A stretch of 64,000 bases of DNA from Streptomyces venezuelae (lineage in GTDB: Bacteria > Actinomycetota > Actinomycetes > Streptomycetales > Streptomycetaceae). The notes beneath the pieces are model-generated. The model saw nothing but the letters and a program-made list of their open reading frames with translations, was not told the origin of the DNA and searched no databases. Each line of letters begins with the position of its first letter. The first letter of the stretch is position 1. The position numbers and the translations under genes were made by a program. The stretch spans positions 7,564,001 to 7,628,000 of the forward strand of contig NZ_CP029192.1 of the NCBI RefSeq assembly GCF_008642315.1, given 5' to 3'. This document shows, piece after piece, positions 33,068 through 41,475 of the stretch.

Positions 33068-33676
33068 TCAGGACTCCGCCTGGGCCCGACGCCGGTCGAG
33101 CAGTCCCTCCACGATGCGCATCAGGCGCTCCCCGACCTGGTCGACACTGCCGTTCTGCGTGCTGACCTGCGCGCCTTCCAGCAGGAACGTGATCTCGGCC
33201 GCGGTCTGTCCGGGGTCGGGCAGTCCGGCCCTCTCGCACAGGGCGATCAGTCGCCGGGTCTGGTCTGCCTTGTGCTCCTCGATCACCTGCCGGGCGGGAT
33301 GCGAGCGGTCGGGCAGTTCGGCGAGGGAGTTGATGAACGGGCAGCCCCGGTACGACAGCGTGGGCAGTCCCTCGGCGATGAAGCGGGCCAGTCCCAGGAT
33401 CTGCTCCCCGGGGTCGTCGGGGTGCGCGGCCCCGACCCGGTCGAATGCGGCCCGGTACTCGGCGGCGACGATCCGCAGCCACTCCGCGACCAGCGCGTCC
33501 TTCGTCTCGAAGTGCCGGTAGATCGCCGCCTTCGTGGTCTCGGCCCGGTCGGCGATCGCCTGGACGCCCACCCGAAGGATGCCCTCGCTCTGGAAGAGCT
33601 CCTCCGCCGCGTCGAGGATGCGCTCGCGAGGCGGGAGCTTGGCCACCCTGCTCGGCCTGCTGGGGGTCGCTGTCAT
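33068..33676 (-). CDS. TetR/AcrR-family repressor
   Basis: A 202-residue repressor. The helix-turn-helix is RERILDAAEELFQSEGILRV then GVQAIADRAETTKAAIYRHF (residues 17-57), a textbook TetR domain ending in YRHFETKDAL. The ligand domain has YRGCPFINSLAELPDRSHPA, typical of the TetR_C_33/AcrR group. ATG 33674-33676. It is divergent from an amidase gene across a perfect 18-bp palindrome, so it probably represses the amidase and itself. Ligand unknown, perhaps an amide or its product. Confidence 0.9.
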   Translation of the reverse strand: MTATPSRPSRVAKLPPRERILDAAEELFQSEGILRVGVQAIADRAETTKAAIYRHFETKDALVAEWLRIVAAEYRAAFDRVGAAHPDDPGEQILGLARFIAEGLPTLSYRGCPFINSLAELPDRSHPARQVIEEHKADQTRRLIALCERAGLPDPGQTAAEITFLLEGAQVSTQNGSVDQVGERLMRIVEGLLDRRRAQAES

Positions 33677-33704
33677 GGCTGCTACGGTACCAGCCAGGTC
33701 CTTG

Positions 33705-33747
33705 CGATACCGATCGGTATCGTATGGTTCTGTTCGGTATCCATACG
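33705..33747. promoter_or_regulatory. TetR operator: perfect 18-bp palindrome plus second dyad
   Basis: CGATACCGATCGGTATCG (33705-33722) is a perfect palindrome 28 bp before the repressor start. Overlapping it, CGTATGG (33721-33727) and CCATACG (33741-33747) form a second dyad with a 13-bp spacer. CGGTAT recurs at 33735. Both lie between the divergent starts. Confidence 0.8.
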
Positions 33748-33782
33748 GAGTCCGTGGTTCGGTCGACGATCAGGAGTGCGCA

Positions 33783-35240
33783 ATGAAAGTTTCTGAATAC
33801 GTGCAGTACGACGCGGTCGGGCTCGCGGAGCTGATGGCCGCGGGCGAAGTGACGCCCGCCGAAGTGGCGGCGGCCGCACGCGAGGCGGCGGGGGCGGTGA
33901 ACCCGGAGATCAACGCGGTCGTCGAGACGTGGGCCACCGACGACGAGACCTCCCCCGACAACGGCAGCGCGCCGCTGGCCGGCGTCCCGTTCCTGATCAA
34001 GGACCTCGGGGTCGCCATGGCCGGCAGGCGGATGGAGCTCGGCAGCAGGCTCGCGGCCGGACACGTCCCGGGCGCCGACTCCTCGCTGATGGTGCGTCTG
34101 CGGCGGGCCGGCCTGGTGACGTTCGGGCGTACCACGACACCGGAGATGGCCTACAGCATCACCACGGAGTCGGCCTTCCACGGGCCGACCCGCAACCCGT
34201 GGGACCCGCGGCGCAGCGCCGGTGGATCCAGCGGGGGAGCGGGCGCGGCCGTCGCCGCCGGGATCGTCCCCGTCGCGCACGCCACGGACGCCGCGGGCTC
34301 GCTCCGCATACCCGCCGCCTACAACGGCCTCTTCGGGCTGAAGCCCACCCGCGGCCGCGTCTCCGCGGGCCCCGACTTCGACGAGATCTTCAACGGCCTG
34401 GGCGTGCAGGGCAGCGTCAGCCGCACGGTGCGCGACAGCGCGGTCCTGCTGGACCGGATCAGCGGCCCCGAACCGGGCGACCCCTACTCCGCGCCCCGAC
34501 CGTCCAGGCCGTACGCCGACGAAGTCGGCCGGTCGCCGGGCCGGCTGCGCATCGGCGTCCTCGCTCAGGCGTGGGGCGGGCGCCGCACCACCGCGCCCGT
34601 GGCCGACGCCGTCTCCCGGACCGTGCGACTGCTCGAATCCCTCGGCCACCGGGTGACCGAGGCGCGCGTCGGGCTCGGCGTCGGCTGGGACGAGTTCGTG
34701 CTCGCCAACGCCCGGATCATGGCGTCGAACCTCGCCGCCTCCGTCGACGGGCTGGCCGCCGCGTCCGGCAGGCCCGTCGACACCTCCACCCTCGAACCGG
34801 TGACGCTGGCCGGACACCGGTACGGGCAACTGGTCACCGGCCCTCAGCTCGTCGCCGCCCTCGCGGTCCGCAACCTCGTCGCCCGAAGCCTGGCGGAGTA
34901 CTTCGGCACGTACGACCTGCTGCTCACCCCGACCGTGCCGGAACCGCCCATGTTCCTCGGCGAGTACGGGCAGGGCGCGGAGGCGCTGGACGGGTTCGGC
35001 TGGATCGAACGTCTCAACGAGCGCTCGCCGTTCACGATGGCGTTCAACGTCGCGGGCACGCCCGCCATGTCCGTGCCGGTGACGTCCGACGCGGAGACGG
35101 GGCTGCCGGTCGGCATGCAGTTCGCCGCCGGATACGGGGAGGAGGGCCTGCTCTTCCGCCTCGCCGGGCAGCTCGAACAGGCGAGCCCGTGGGCCGGACG
35201 CACGCCCGCCGTGTGGGCGGGCAGCCCTCGGGTGCGCTGA
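33783..35240 (+). CDS. Amidase-signature hydrolase
   Basis: A 485-residue amidohydrolase, ATG 33783 after AGGAG. The amidase-signature triad is present: Lys in FLIKDLG, Ser in [14 protein letters not shown] (the Gly/Ser-rich signature), and the nucleophile Ser in [20 protein letters not shown]. The family usually reads DGGGS; here DAAGS, a mild departure. The C-terminal part ([35 protein letters not shown]) is typical. Substrates of this family range from short amides to 6-aminohexanoate-type dimers. Inducible control by the divergent TetR is inferred from the operator. Confidence 0.92.
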   Translation: MKVSEYVQYDAVGLAELMAAGEVTPAEVAAAAREAAGAVNPEINAVVETWATDDETSPDNGSAPLAGVPFLIKDLGVAMAGRRMELGSRLAAGHVPGADSSLMVRLRRAGLVTFGRTTTPEMAYSITTESAFHGPTRNPWDPRRSAGGSSGGAGAAVAAGIVPVAHATDAAGSLRIPAAYNGLFGLKPTRGRVSAGPDFDEIFNGLGVQGSVSRTVRDSAVLLDRISGPEPGDPYSAPRPSRPYADEVGRSPGRLRIGVLAQAWGGRRTTAPVADAVSRTVRLLESLGHRVTEARVGLGVGWDEFVLANARIMASNLAASVDGLAAASGRPVDTSTLEPVTLAGHRYGQLVTGPQLVAALAVRNLVARSLAEYFGTYDLLLTPTVPEPPMFLGEYGQGAEALDGFGWIERLNERSPFTMAFNVAGTPAMSVPVTSDAETGLPVGMQFAAGYGEEGLLFRLAGQLEQASPWAGRTPAVWAGSPRVR

Positions 35241-35333
35241 CGACGTCCCGGCGGACGGCAACTCGTCCGGCAGAGCGCGTGGTTCGCGCGAAAATCATTC
35301 GACGTGGGCGATTTCTTCGGTGAGGATCAGTCC

Positions 35334-35477
35334 ATGTTCCGGTACGCCTTCCACGCAGCCACGCCCGCAGTCGCGGGCGCTGCGAAGGCTGCCGTCCCCA
35401 CGCCGGACATCCCCACCTCGGCCGTCCCCACGTCGGCCGTCCTCGCACCCGACGCCTTCGGCGGCACCCGAAGCTGA
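35334..35477 (+). CDS. Small Ala/Pro-rich ORF upstream of tuf3
   Basis: A 47-codon frame in the 362-bp gap before tuf3. ATG 35334 has GAGGA (35322-35326) 7 nt upstream. It encodes [20 protein letters not shown] then [19 protein letters not shown] and [13 protein letters not shown] is repeated in tandem. Third positions are G/C-rich. No domain or signal is evident. A strong hairpin follows 21 bp after its stop, then tuf3. It could be a leader peptide, a small independent gene, or chance. Nothing else was found in this gap. Confidence 0.4.
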   Translation: MFRYAFHAATPAVAGAAKAAVPTPDIPTSAVPTSAVLAPDAFGGTRS

Positions 35478-35497
35478 CCCTCCCCGGACATTCCGGC

Positions 35498-35537
35498 GGA
35501 CCCCCGAGGGGGAGGGTCGGTCCGGCCCCCGGGGTCC
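35498..35537 (+). terminator. Hairpin between small ORF and tuf3
   Basis: GGACCCC (35498-35504) pairs with GGGGTCC (35531-35537), with further G-run/C-run pairing inside. It may terminate the small upstream frame or serve as a regulatory structure in the tuf3 leader. Confidence 0.5.
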
Positions 35538-35602
35538 CCGTCCCGACCGCGCGCATCCGCCGGTCCGGGACAACAGCTTCGAGTTCCGGAGAAGGAACGA
35601 CC

Positions 35603-36781
35603 ATGTCCAAGACCGCTTACGTCCGTACGAAGCCGCACCTGAACATCGGCACGATGGGCCACGTCGACCACGGCAAGACCACCCTGACCGCCGCCATCAC
35701 CAAGGTCCTCAGCGAGCGCGGCACCGGCGGCAGCACCCAGTACGTGTCCTTCGACCGCATCGACCGCGCCCCCGAGGAGGCGCAGCGGGGCATCACCATC
35801 AACATCGCGCACGTCGAGTACGAGACGGACACCCGGCACTACGCGCACGTGGACATGCCCGGCCACGCGGACTACGTGAAGAACATGGTCACCGGCGCCG
35901 CCCAGCTCGACGGGGCGATCCTCGTCGTGTCGGCGCTCGACGGGATCATGCCGCAGACCGCCGAGCACGTGCTGCTCGCCCGGCAGGTCGGCGTCGACCA
36001 CATCGTCGTCGCGCTCAACAAGGCCGACGCCGGTGACGAGGAGCTCACCGACCTCGTCGAGCTGGAGGTCCGTGACCTGCTCTCCGCGAACGGGTACGGA
36101 GGCGACTCCGTCCCCGTCGTACGGGTCTCGGGGCTGAAGGCCCTGGAGGGCGACCCGCGGTGGACGTCCGCGATCGAGGCCCTCCTCGACGCGGTGGACA
36201 CCTACGTGCCGATGCCGGAGCGCTATCTCGACGCGCCGTTCCTGCTGCCCGTCGAGAACGTGCTCACCATCACCGGGCGCGGCACCGTCGTCACCGGCGC
36301 CGTGGAGCGCGGCACCGTCCGCCTCGGCGACCGCGTGGAGGTCCTCGGCGCCGACACGGAGACGGTGGTCACCGGCCTGGAGACCTTCGGCAAGCCGATG
36401 GAGGAGGCGCAGGCCGGCGACAACGTGGCGCTGCTGCTGCGCGGTCTGCCACGCGACGCCGTACGGCGCGGCCATGTCGTCGCGGCGCCCGGCAGCGTCA
36501 CCCCGCGGCGGCGCTTCACCGCGCAGGTGTACGTCCTGTCGGCCCGCGAGGGCGGCCGTACGACACCGATCGCCACCGGGTACCGGCCGCAGTTCTACAT
36601 CAGGACCGCGGACGTGGTCGGCGACGTCGACCTCGGCGAGGCCGCCGTGGCCCGCCCCGGCGACACCGTCACGATGACGGTCGAGCTGGGCCGTGACGTA
36701 CCGCTGGAGACCGGCCTCGGCTTCGCGATCCGCGAGGGCGGCCGTACCGTCGGCGCGGGCACCGTGACCGGAGTCGCCTGA
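35603..36781 (+). CDS. tuf3: Elongation factor Tu, divergent paralogue
   Basis: A 392-residue translational GTPase, ATG 35603 with GGAGAAGGA upstream. G1 is GHVDHGKT (19-26), the switch I region [14 protein letters not shown] is intact, G3 is DMPGH (84-88, normally DCPGH), G4 NKAD (139-142), G5 SGLKA (176-180, normally SALKA). Domains II and III are complete. Many positions fixed in housekeeping EF-Tu differ, e.g. [12 protein letters not shown] for VGVPYI and [10 protein letters not shown] for LRTTDVTG. In Streptomyces the third EF-Tu gene is monocistronic, weakly expressed, and linked to stress or stringent conditions. It is not in an rpsLG-fusA-tuf operon here, agreeing with tuf3. Confidence 0.92.
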   Translation: MSKTAYVRTKPHLNIGTMGHVDHGKTTLTAAITKVLSERGTGGSTQYVSFDRIDRAPEEAQRGITINIAHVEYETDTRHYAHVDMPGHADYVKNMVTGAAQLDGAILVVSALDGIMPQTAEHVLLARQVGVDHIVVALNKADAGDEELTDLVELEVRDLLSANGYGGDSVPVVRVSGLKALEGDPRWTSAIEALLDAVDTYVPMPERYLDAPFLLPVENVLTITGRGTVVTGAVERGTVRLGDRVEVLGADTETVVTGLETFGKPMEEAQAGDNVALLLRGLPRDAVRRGHVVAAPGSVTPRRRFTAQVYVLSAREGGRTTPIATGYRPQFYIRTADVVGDVDLGEAAVARPGDTVTMTVELGRDVPLETGLGFAIREGGRTVGAGTVTGVA

Positions 36782-36798
36782 CGGGTCGCGGCCCGTCA

Positions 36799-36835
36799 CG
36801 CCCGCCCCGGGGGGATCGGCCCCCCGGGGCGGGCG
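36799..36835 (+). terminator. tuf3 terminator hairpin
   Basis: A 16-bp perfect GC stem: CGCCCGCCCCGGGGGG (36799-36814) with CCCCCCGGGGCGGGCG (36820-36835), loop ATCGG. It ends 6 bp before the next gene's ATG. Confidence 0.9.
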
Positions 36836-36841
36836 GGCACA

Positions 36842-37762
36842 ATGGACGGCGTGGACGAGCACGAGTTCGAGGGCGGGGCCGGGGCGGACGCCCCGGGCGG
36901 GAGTGCGGGCACGGAGGCCGACGAGGCCGTTCCGGTGACCCGGGAGGTCGACCACGGCACGGCCAAACTCATGCCGGACATCGACCGGCAGCACGCCTGG
37001 CTGCTCACGGTCGACGGCGCGCCTCAGTCGTACATCGACCTGGACGACCCGACCCACCTGGAGTTCGAGTACGCGCGCCGCCTCGCCCACGTCCTCGACA
37101 CCGCGGCCGAGCCGGGCGCCCCGCTCGACGTCACCCACCTCGGCGGCGGCGCCCTCACCCTGCCCCGCTACCTCGCCGCCACCCGCCCCGGCTCCCGGCA
37201 GCAGGTGGTCGAAGCCGACAGGGGACTGCTCCGACTGGTCGCCGAACGCCTGCCGTTGGAGAAGGGGAGCGGGGTCGACATACACGGCGCCGACGCCAGG
37301 GAGTGGCTCGACGCGGCGCCCGACGACAGCGCCGACATCGTCGTCGCCGACGTCTTCGGCGGCTCACGCGTCCCCGCGCACCTCACCACGGTGGCGTACG
37401 CGCGCACCGCCGACCGGGTGCTGCGTCCGGGCGGGCACTACACCGCGAACCTCGCCGACGGCGCGCCGTTCGCCTTCCTCCGCTCCCAACTCGCCACGTT
37501 CGCCGAGGTCTTCGAGGAGCTCGCGCTGATCGCCGAGCCGTCGGTGCTGCGCGGACGCCGCTTCGGGAACGCCGTGCTGATCGCCGCGCACCACCCCATC
37601 GACGTCGGGACCCTGGCCCGGCGGACGGCCTCCGACGTCTTCCCCGCCCGGGTCGAGCACGGTGATGGGCTGCGCCGCTTCATCGGGGACGCGCGACCGG
37701 TGCGGGACGGCGAAGCGGTCCCCTCACCCGAGCCGCCCGACGGCGCCTTCTCCATCGGGTGA
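36842..37762 (+). CDS. Spermidine-synthase-like methyltransferase-fold protein
   Basis: A 306-residue protein with the Rossmann-like fold of spermidine synthase: LDDPTHLEFEYARRLAHVLD, DVTHLGGGALTLPRYLAATR (the SAM-type loop), QQVVEADRGLLRLVAERLPL, and DIVVADVFGGSRVPAHLTTV. The family's aspartates for polyamine binding are not clearly conserved (VADVFGG replaces the usual D-x-x-DP), so polyamine synthesis is doubtful; actinobacterial members are called spermidine synthase-like. A 35-residue acidic head precedes the domain. ATG 36842 or GTG 36851 may be the start. The last 39 bp overlap the convergent MFS gene. Confidence 0.78.
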   Translation: MDGVDEHEFEGGAGADAPGGSAGTEADEAVPVTREVDHGTAKLMPDIDRQHAWLLTVDGAPQSYIDLDDPTHLEFEYARRLAHVLDTAAEPGAPLDVTHLGGGALTLPRYLAATRPGSRQQVVEADRGLLRLVAERLPLEKGSGVDIHGADAREWLDAAPDDSADIVVADVFGGSRVPAHLTTVAYARTADRVLRPGGHYTANLADGAPFAFLRSQLATFAEVFEELALIAEPSVLRGRRFGNAVLIAAHHPIDVGTLARRTASDVFPARVEHGDGLRRFIGDARPVRDGEAVPSPEPPDGAFSIG

Positions 37763-39058
37763 CGCCTCGGCCGCGGCGGCGACCGGGTCCGGCACGGCAT
37801 CCGCCGGTGTCCCGGCCGACGCGACGTGCGTCGTGCGCCGCGTCAGGTTGCGTACGTCAGGGACGAAGAGGACGGCCGCCGTCACCAGGACCACCAGCGC
37901 CGCACAGCCCCACAGCGACGGGGTCCTGCCGAACGCGGACTCCGCCGGTCCCGCGAGCGCTGTGGCCAGCGGGACCATCGCGATCGAGCCGAACCAGTCG
38001 TAGGCGGCGACGCGCGACAGCTTCTCCTCGGGGATCTCCTGGTGCATCGCGGTCATCCAGGAGACGCCGAACACCTCGATCGCGACGCCGCTGACGAACA
38101 TCACCGCGGCGAGACCGGCGACCGGCAGCGGCACGGCGAGCGCCGCCGAGGGAGCGGCCAGCGGGAAGACGCAGAGGGTGCCGGCGAAGAGCAGGCGCCG
38201 CGGCTTCCACCGCATCATGAGGAACGCCCCGCAGACCGTGCCCGCGCCGAACGCGCCGAGGGCCAGTCCCCACGGCCCCGCACCGCCGAGCTCGTCCCGC
38301 GCCACCAGTGGTCCGAACACCGACTCCGCGGCGCCGACCACCGCCACCACCACCGAGAACTGCGCCACGATGGACCACAGCCAGGGCCGCCCGGTGAACT
38401 CGCGCCAGCCGTCCCGCAGGTCGGCGATGAGCCCCTCGCCCGGCGCGCGCTCGGGGATGTGGCTCACGTCGAGGAAGGACCGCAGCGCCCCCGCGAGCGC
38501 GAACGCCGCGGCGTCCACCGCGAGCACCCAGCCAGGACCGATCGCCGCGACCAGCAGACCGCCGAGGGCGGCCCCGCCGAGCCCGGCCCCCTGCATCGCC
38601 ATGCGGTACAGCGCGAACGCGCGGCCCACCTGCTCGCCGCTGACCGACGACATCAGCATGCCCTCGGCGGCGGGACCGAAGAAGGCCTGGCCGGCGCCGC
38701 CGAGCCCGCCGAGCAGCATCATCTGCCACAGCTGCGGCTCGCCCGCGAGGACGAGCACGGCGAAGGCCGCCTGCGACACGCAGTTGAGGACGTTGGCGGC
38801 GACCATCACGTGGTGGCGCGGCAGCCGGTCGGCGATCGCCCCGCCGATGAGCAGGAACAGCACGAGCGGCAGCGTCCGTGCGGCGGCGACGAGGCCGACG
38901 TCCCCGCCGTCGCCGCCCGCGTCGAGGACCGCGAACGCCGCCGCGATCAACGCCCCGTGGCTTCCGAGGTTCGTCACGATCGCGGCGGCGGTCAGCAGTG
39001 TGTAGTTGCGGCCGGCCCAGGAGGGCTTGCGGCGCGGCGCGGAGGCGGGAGTCGTCAC
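37724..39058 (-). CDS. MFS transporter (MFS_3/enterobactin-exporter type)
   Basis: A 444-residue carrier with 12 predicted helices. The first is NYTLLTAAAIVTNLGSHGAL; the family loop after helix 2 reads LIGGAIADRLPRHHVMVAAN (GxxxDRxxR type), and after helix 8 there is LMMRWKPRRLLFAG. This is the EntS/MFS_3 group that exports siderophores, drugs or macrolides. GTG 39056-39058 is preferred; TAGTCC five bp before suggests a leaderless transcript. A long Ala/Pro-rich cytosolic tail overlaps the convergent spermidine-synthase-like gene. Substrate unknown. Confidence 0.87.
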   Translation of the reverse strand: MTTPASAPRRKPSWAGRNYTLLTAAAIVTNLGSHGALIAAAFAVLDAGGDGGDVGLVAAARTLPLVLFLLIGGAIADRLPRHHVMVAANVLNCVSQAAFAVLVLAGEPQLWQMMLLGGLGGAGQAFFGPAAEGMLMSSVSGEQVGRAFALYRMAMQGAGLGGAALGGLLVAAIGPGWVLAVDAAAFALAGALRSFLDVSHIPERAPGEGLIADLRDGWREFTGRPWLWSIVAQFSVVVAVVGAAESVFGPLVARDELGGAGPWGLALGAFGAGTVCGAFLMMRWKPRRLLFAGTLCVFPLAAPSAALAVPLPVAGLAAVMFVSGVAIEVFGVSWMTAMHQEIPEEKLSRVAAYDWFGSIAMVPLATALAGPAESAFGRTPSLWGCAALVVLVTAAVLFVPDVRNLTRRTTHVASAGTPADAVPDPVAAAAEASPDGEGAVGRLG

Positions 39059-39130
39059 CCCGGGACTATCCCCGGCGGGCGGCCGACTTGCCAAACCGTT
39101 TCAGGCACCTCCCGCGCGGGTGAGGCGTCC

Positions 39131-40234
39131 TCAGCGGCCGGACTCCTCCGGTGTCTCCTTGCTCAGCCGCACCGTGCCGAGGATCTGCTGCACGAGATCG
39201 TCGGAGACCTCCTCCTTGACGCCCTTCGCGCCGTAGAGGGTCCAGGCGACGAATTCACCCGCGCCGTTCTTGAAGGCGAACGTGGTGGCCTTGCCCTCGG
39301 AGTCGCACTTGGCCGACGTGGCGGCACCGGACGTCGTCGACGTGGCGACGCTGCCCTTGATCCCGGCCTTGGTGGTGAAGTCCTTGATCTCGCCGATCTT
39401 GATCTTCTTCTTGTCGGCCTTGGTCTGCTCGGTGTAGCCGCCGAAGACCCACCACGCCGAGTCGTTGCGCGCGATGTCCTTGGTGTTCTTGGCGCCGTTC
39501 TGGCCCTTCGTGCCGACCGCGGCGAGCGAGGTGTCGTCGGGCTCGCCGTCCTTGTCGTCGTCGGACGTGCACCACTTGTCCTTGAGGATCGCCGGCGCGG
39601 ACATGCCGATGATGGTCTTGGCGCCGTCGTCCTTGCGGTCGTCGAAGGCGATGAAGGTGTCCGGCGTCTGGACCTTCCAGTCCGGCGGGACGTCGAACGC
39701 GGTGCCCCACTTGGGGTTCACGACGACCTGCCACCCGTCGATCATGGGCTTCTCGTCGTCGGCGTCGCGCGCGTTCCCGTCGTCGCTCGGCGCCGGGCTC
39801 GGGTCCTTCTTCTCGGACTTCGCGGGCTTCGACGGGCCCGCCTCGTCGTTCTTGTCGTCATCGCCGCCGAAGACCAGGAAACCGGTGACGCCCGCCGCCA
39901 CCACCACGGCGAGCGCCGCCACGATGGCGGTGACCTTCGTCTTGTTCCCGCCGCCCCCGCCCGGCCCGCCGACGGGCTGCTGCTGCGGCACCGGCGGCGG
40001 CGTCGGGACCGCCCAGTGCGACTGCTCGGGCTGCGAGTACGCGCCCGGTTGCGGCTGCTGGCCGCCCGCAGGCTGCTGGTAGCCCCCCGCCTGCTGCTGG
40101 TAGCCACCCGCGGACTGCTGGTATCCCGGCTGCTGATACGGGTTCGGCTGCTGGTACCCCGGCTGCTGGTACGGGTTCGGACTCTGGTCCTGCGGGTTCT
40201 GCTCGCCCCCGGGCGGCTGATTTTCTGGCCACAT
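39131..40234 (-). CDS. Membrane-anchored Gln/Pro-rich protein, paralogue 1 of 3
   Basis: A 367-residue protein starting at ATG 40232-40234 with MWPENQPPGGEQNPQ. Residues 1-95 are cytosolic and low complexity, with PYQQPGYQQ units; one transmembrane helix follows (TAIVAALAVVVAAGVTGFLV), then an acidic linker and an extracellular domain of about 210 residues: DGWQVVVNPKWGTAFDVPPD, ILKDKWCTSDDDKDGEPDDT, LAAVGTKGQNGAKNTKDIAR. DDDKDG fits a DxDxDG calcium-loop pattern and two Cys (KWC, AKCDSEG) may pair. Related to a Streptomyces family of unknown function (I believe DUF8017). First of three tandem copies. Confidence 0.78.
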   Translation of the reverse strand: MWPENQPPGGEQNPQDQSPNPYQQPGYQQPNPYQQPGYQQSAGGYQQQAGGYQQPAGGQQPQPGAYSQPEQSHWAVPTPPPVPQQQPVGGPGGGGGNKTKVTAIVAALAVVVAAGVTGFLVFGGDDDKNDEAGPSKPAKSEKKDPSPAPSDDGNARDADDEKPMIDGWQVVVNPKWGTAFDVPPDWKVQTPDTFIAFDDRKDDGAKTIIGMSAPAILKDKWCTSDDDKDGEPDDTSLAAVGTKGQNGAKNTKDIARNDSAWWVFGGYTEQTKADKKKIKIGEIKDFTTKAGIKGSVATSTTSGAATSAKCDSEGKATTFAFKNGAGEFVAWTLYGAKGVKEEVSDDLVQQILGTVRLSKETPEESGR

Positions 40235-40362
40235 GGCCAGTAACCATAGAGGGGCGGGGGACCTGGTGCCATGCGCGGCCCCGGTGGGACGGGCCTCTGC
40301 CGGGCGACACGGGGAGAACCCGTGCAGAACGTGGAGGAACCGGAGCGCAAGGGGGGAATGCG

Positions 40363-41403
40363 TCAGGATTCCGTCGGGTCCCCGTGGGTGCGCACCGTGC
40401 TGAGGATCTTCATCACCGTCTCCTCGGGGATCTCGTCCTTCACGCCCCTGGCGCCGTAGAGGCTCCAGGCGACGTACTCGCCCGCCGCGTTCTTGAACCC
40501 GAAGGTGATCGCCTTGCCGTCCGTCGCGCACTTGCCCTTCATCGGGGTGTCCGTCGACCGGGCGCGGGCGATGCTGCCCTTGATGCCGGACTTGGTGGTG
40601 TACGGCTGTGCCTTCTCGTCGGACGTGAAGCTCTTCTTGTCCGGCTGGGTGTAGCCGGCGAATATCCACCAGCCGACCTGGTTGACCGCGACCTCGTCGG
40701 TGTTCTTCGCGCCGTTGGCGCCCTTCGTGCCCACGGCGGCGAGTTCGTGGTCCTCGGTCCTGCCGTCCTTGTCGTCGTCCGTGACGCACCACTTGGACTT
40801 GAGGTACGCGGGCGCCGACATGGTCATCAGCGGCTTGCCGGTCTCGTTGTCCTCGAAGGCGATCGCCGAGCCGGGGTTCTGCACCTCCCACTCCGGCGGC
40901 ACGTCGAAAGCGGTGCCCCATTTCGGGTTCACCACGACGTGCCAGCCCTTGATGGTCGGCTTCGGACCGTCGTCCGTGCCGCGCCCGCTGTCGGAGCCTT
41001 CGCCGGTCGTGGGGCTCGGCTGCCGGGAGCCGGACGCGGGGGAGTCGGCCTTGGTGTCCTTGTCGTCCCCGCCGCTCAGCACCAGGTATCCGGTGACGCC
41101 CGCGGCGACGACGACGGCGGCCGCCGTCACCATCGAGACGATCTTGACCTTGTTGCGTCCGCCGCGGTCGCCGCCGCCACCGCTGCCGCTCGCCTGCGGG
41201 ACCCCCATGGGCGCGGTCGGAGCGCTCCACTGGCCCGCCTGCGCCGCGTTGGGCTGCTGGTAGGGGTTCGGCGCCTGATAGCCCGGCTGCTGGTAGGGGT
41301 TCGGCTGCTGGTACCCCGGCTGCTGGTACGGGTTCTGACTCGGGTTCTGACCCTGTTCCTGCGGGTTCTGCTCGCCCCCGGGCGGCTGCTGTCCTGACCA
41401 CAT
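40363..41403 (-). CDS. Membrane-anchored Gln/Pro-rich protein, paralogue 2 of 3
   Basis: A 346-residue paralogue from ATG 41401-41403 (MWSGQQPPGGEQNPQEQ). The layout is the same: PYQQPGYQ-type repeats, one membrane helix (MVTAAAVVVAAGVTGYLVLS), Ser/Thr/Asp-rich linker, and an outer domain with KGWHVVVNPKWGTAFDVPPE, KSKWCVTDDDKDGRTEDHEL and NAAGEYVAWSLYGARGVKDE. Both Cys and the DDDKDG loop are conserved. The gap of 128 bp to the downstream copy contains no visible terminator, so the three may be co-transcribed. No enzyme motif is evident; a sensor, adhesion or cell-envelope role is possible. Confidence 0.78.
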   Translation of the reverse strand: MWSGQQPPGGEQNPQEQGQNPSQNPYQQPGYQQPNPYQQPGYQAPNPYQQPNAAQAGQWSAPTAPMGVPQASGSGGGGDRGGRNKVKIVSMVTAAAVVVAAGVTGYLVLSGGDDKDTKADSPASGSRQPSPTTGEGSDSGRGTDDGPKPTIKGWHVVVNPKWGTAFDVPPEWEVQNPGSAIAFEDNETGKPLMTMSAPAYLKSKWCVTDDDKDGRTEDHELAAVGTKGANGAKNTDEVAVNQVGWWIFAGYTQPDKKSFTSDEKAQPYTTKSGIKGSIARARSTDTPMKGKCATDGKAITFGFKNAAGEYVAWSLYGARGVKDEIPEETVMKILSTVRTHGDPTES

Positions 41404-41475
41404 GGCCGGACACGATACGGGGACCGGTCATACAAGATCACAACGGCCCCGGATGCACGCCGGACTCCCCGGGGA

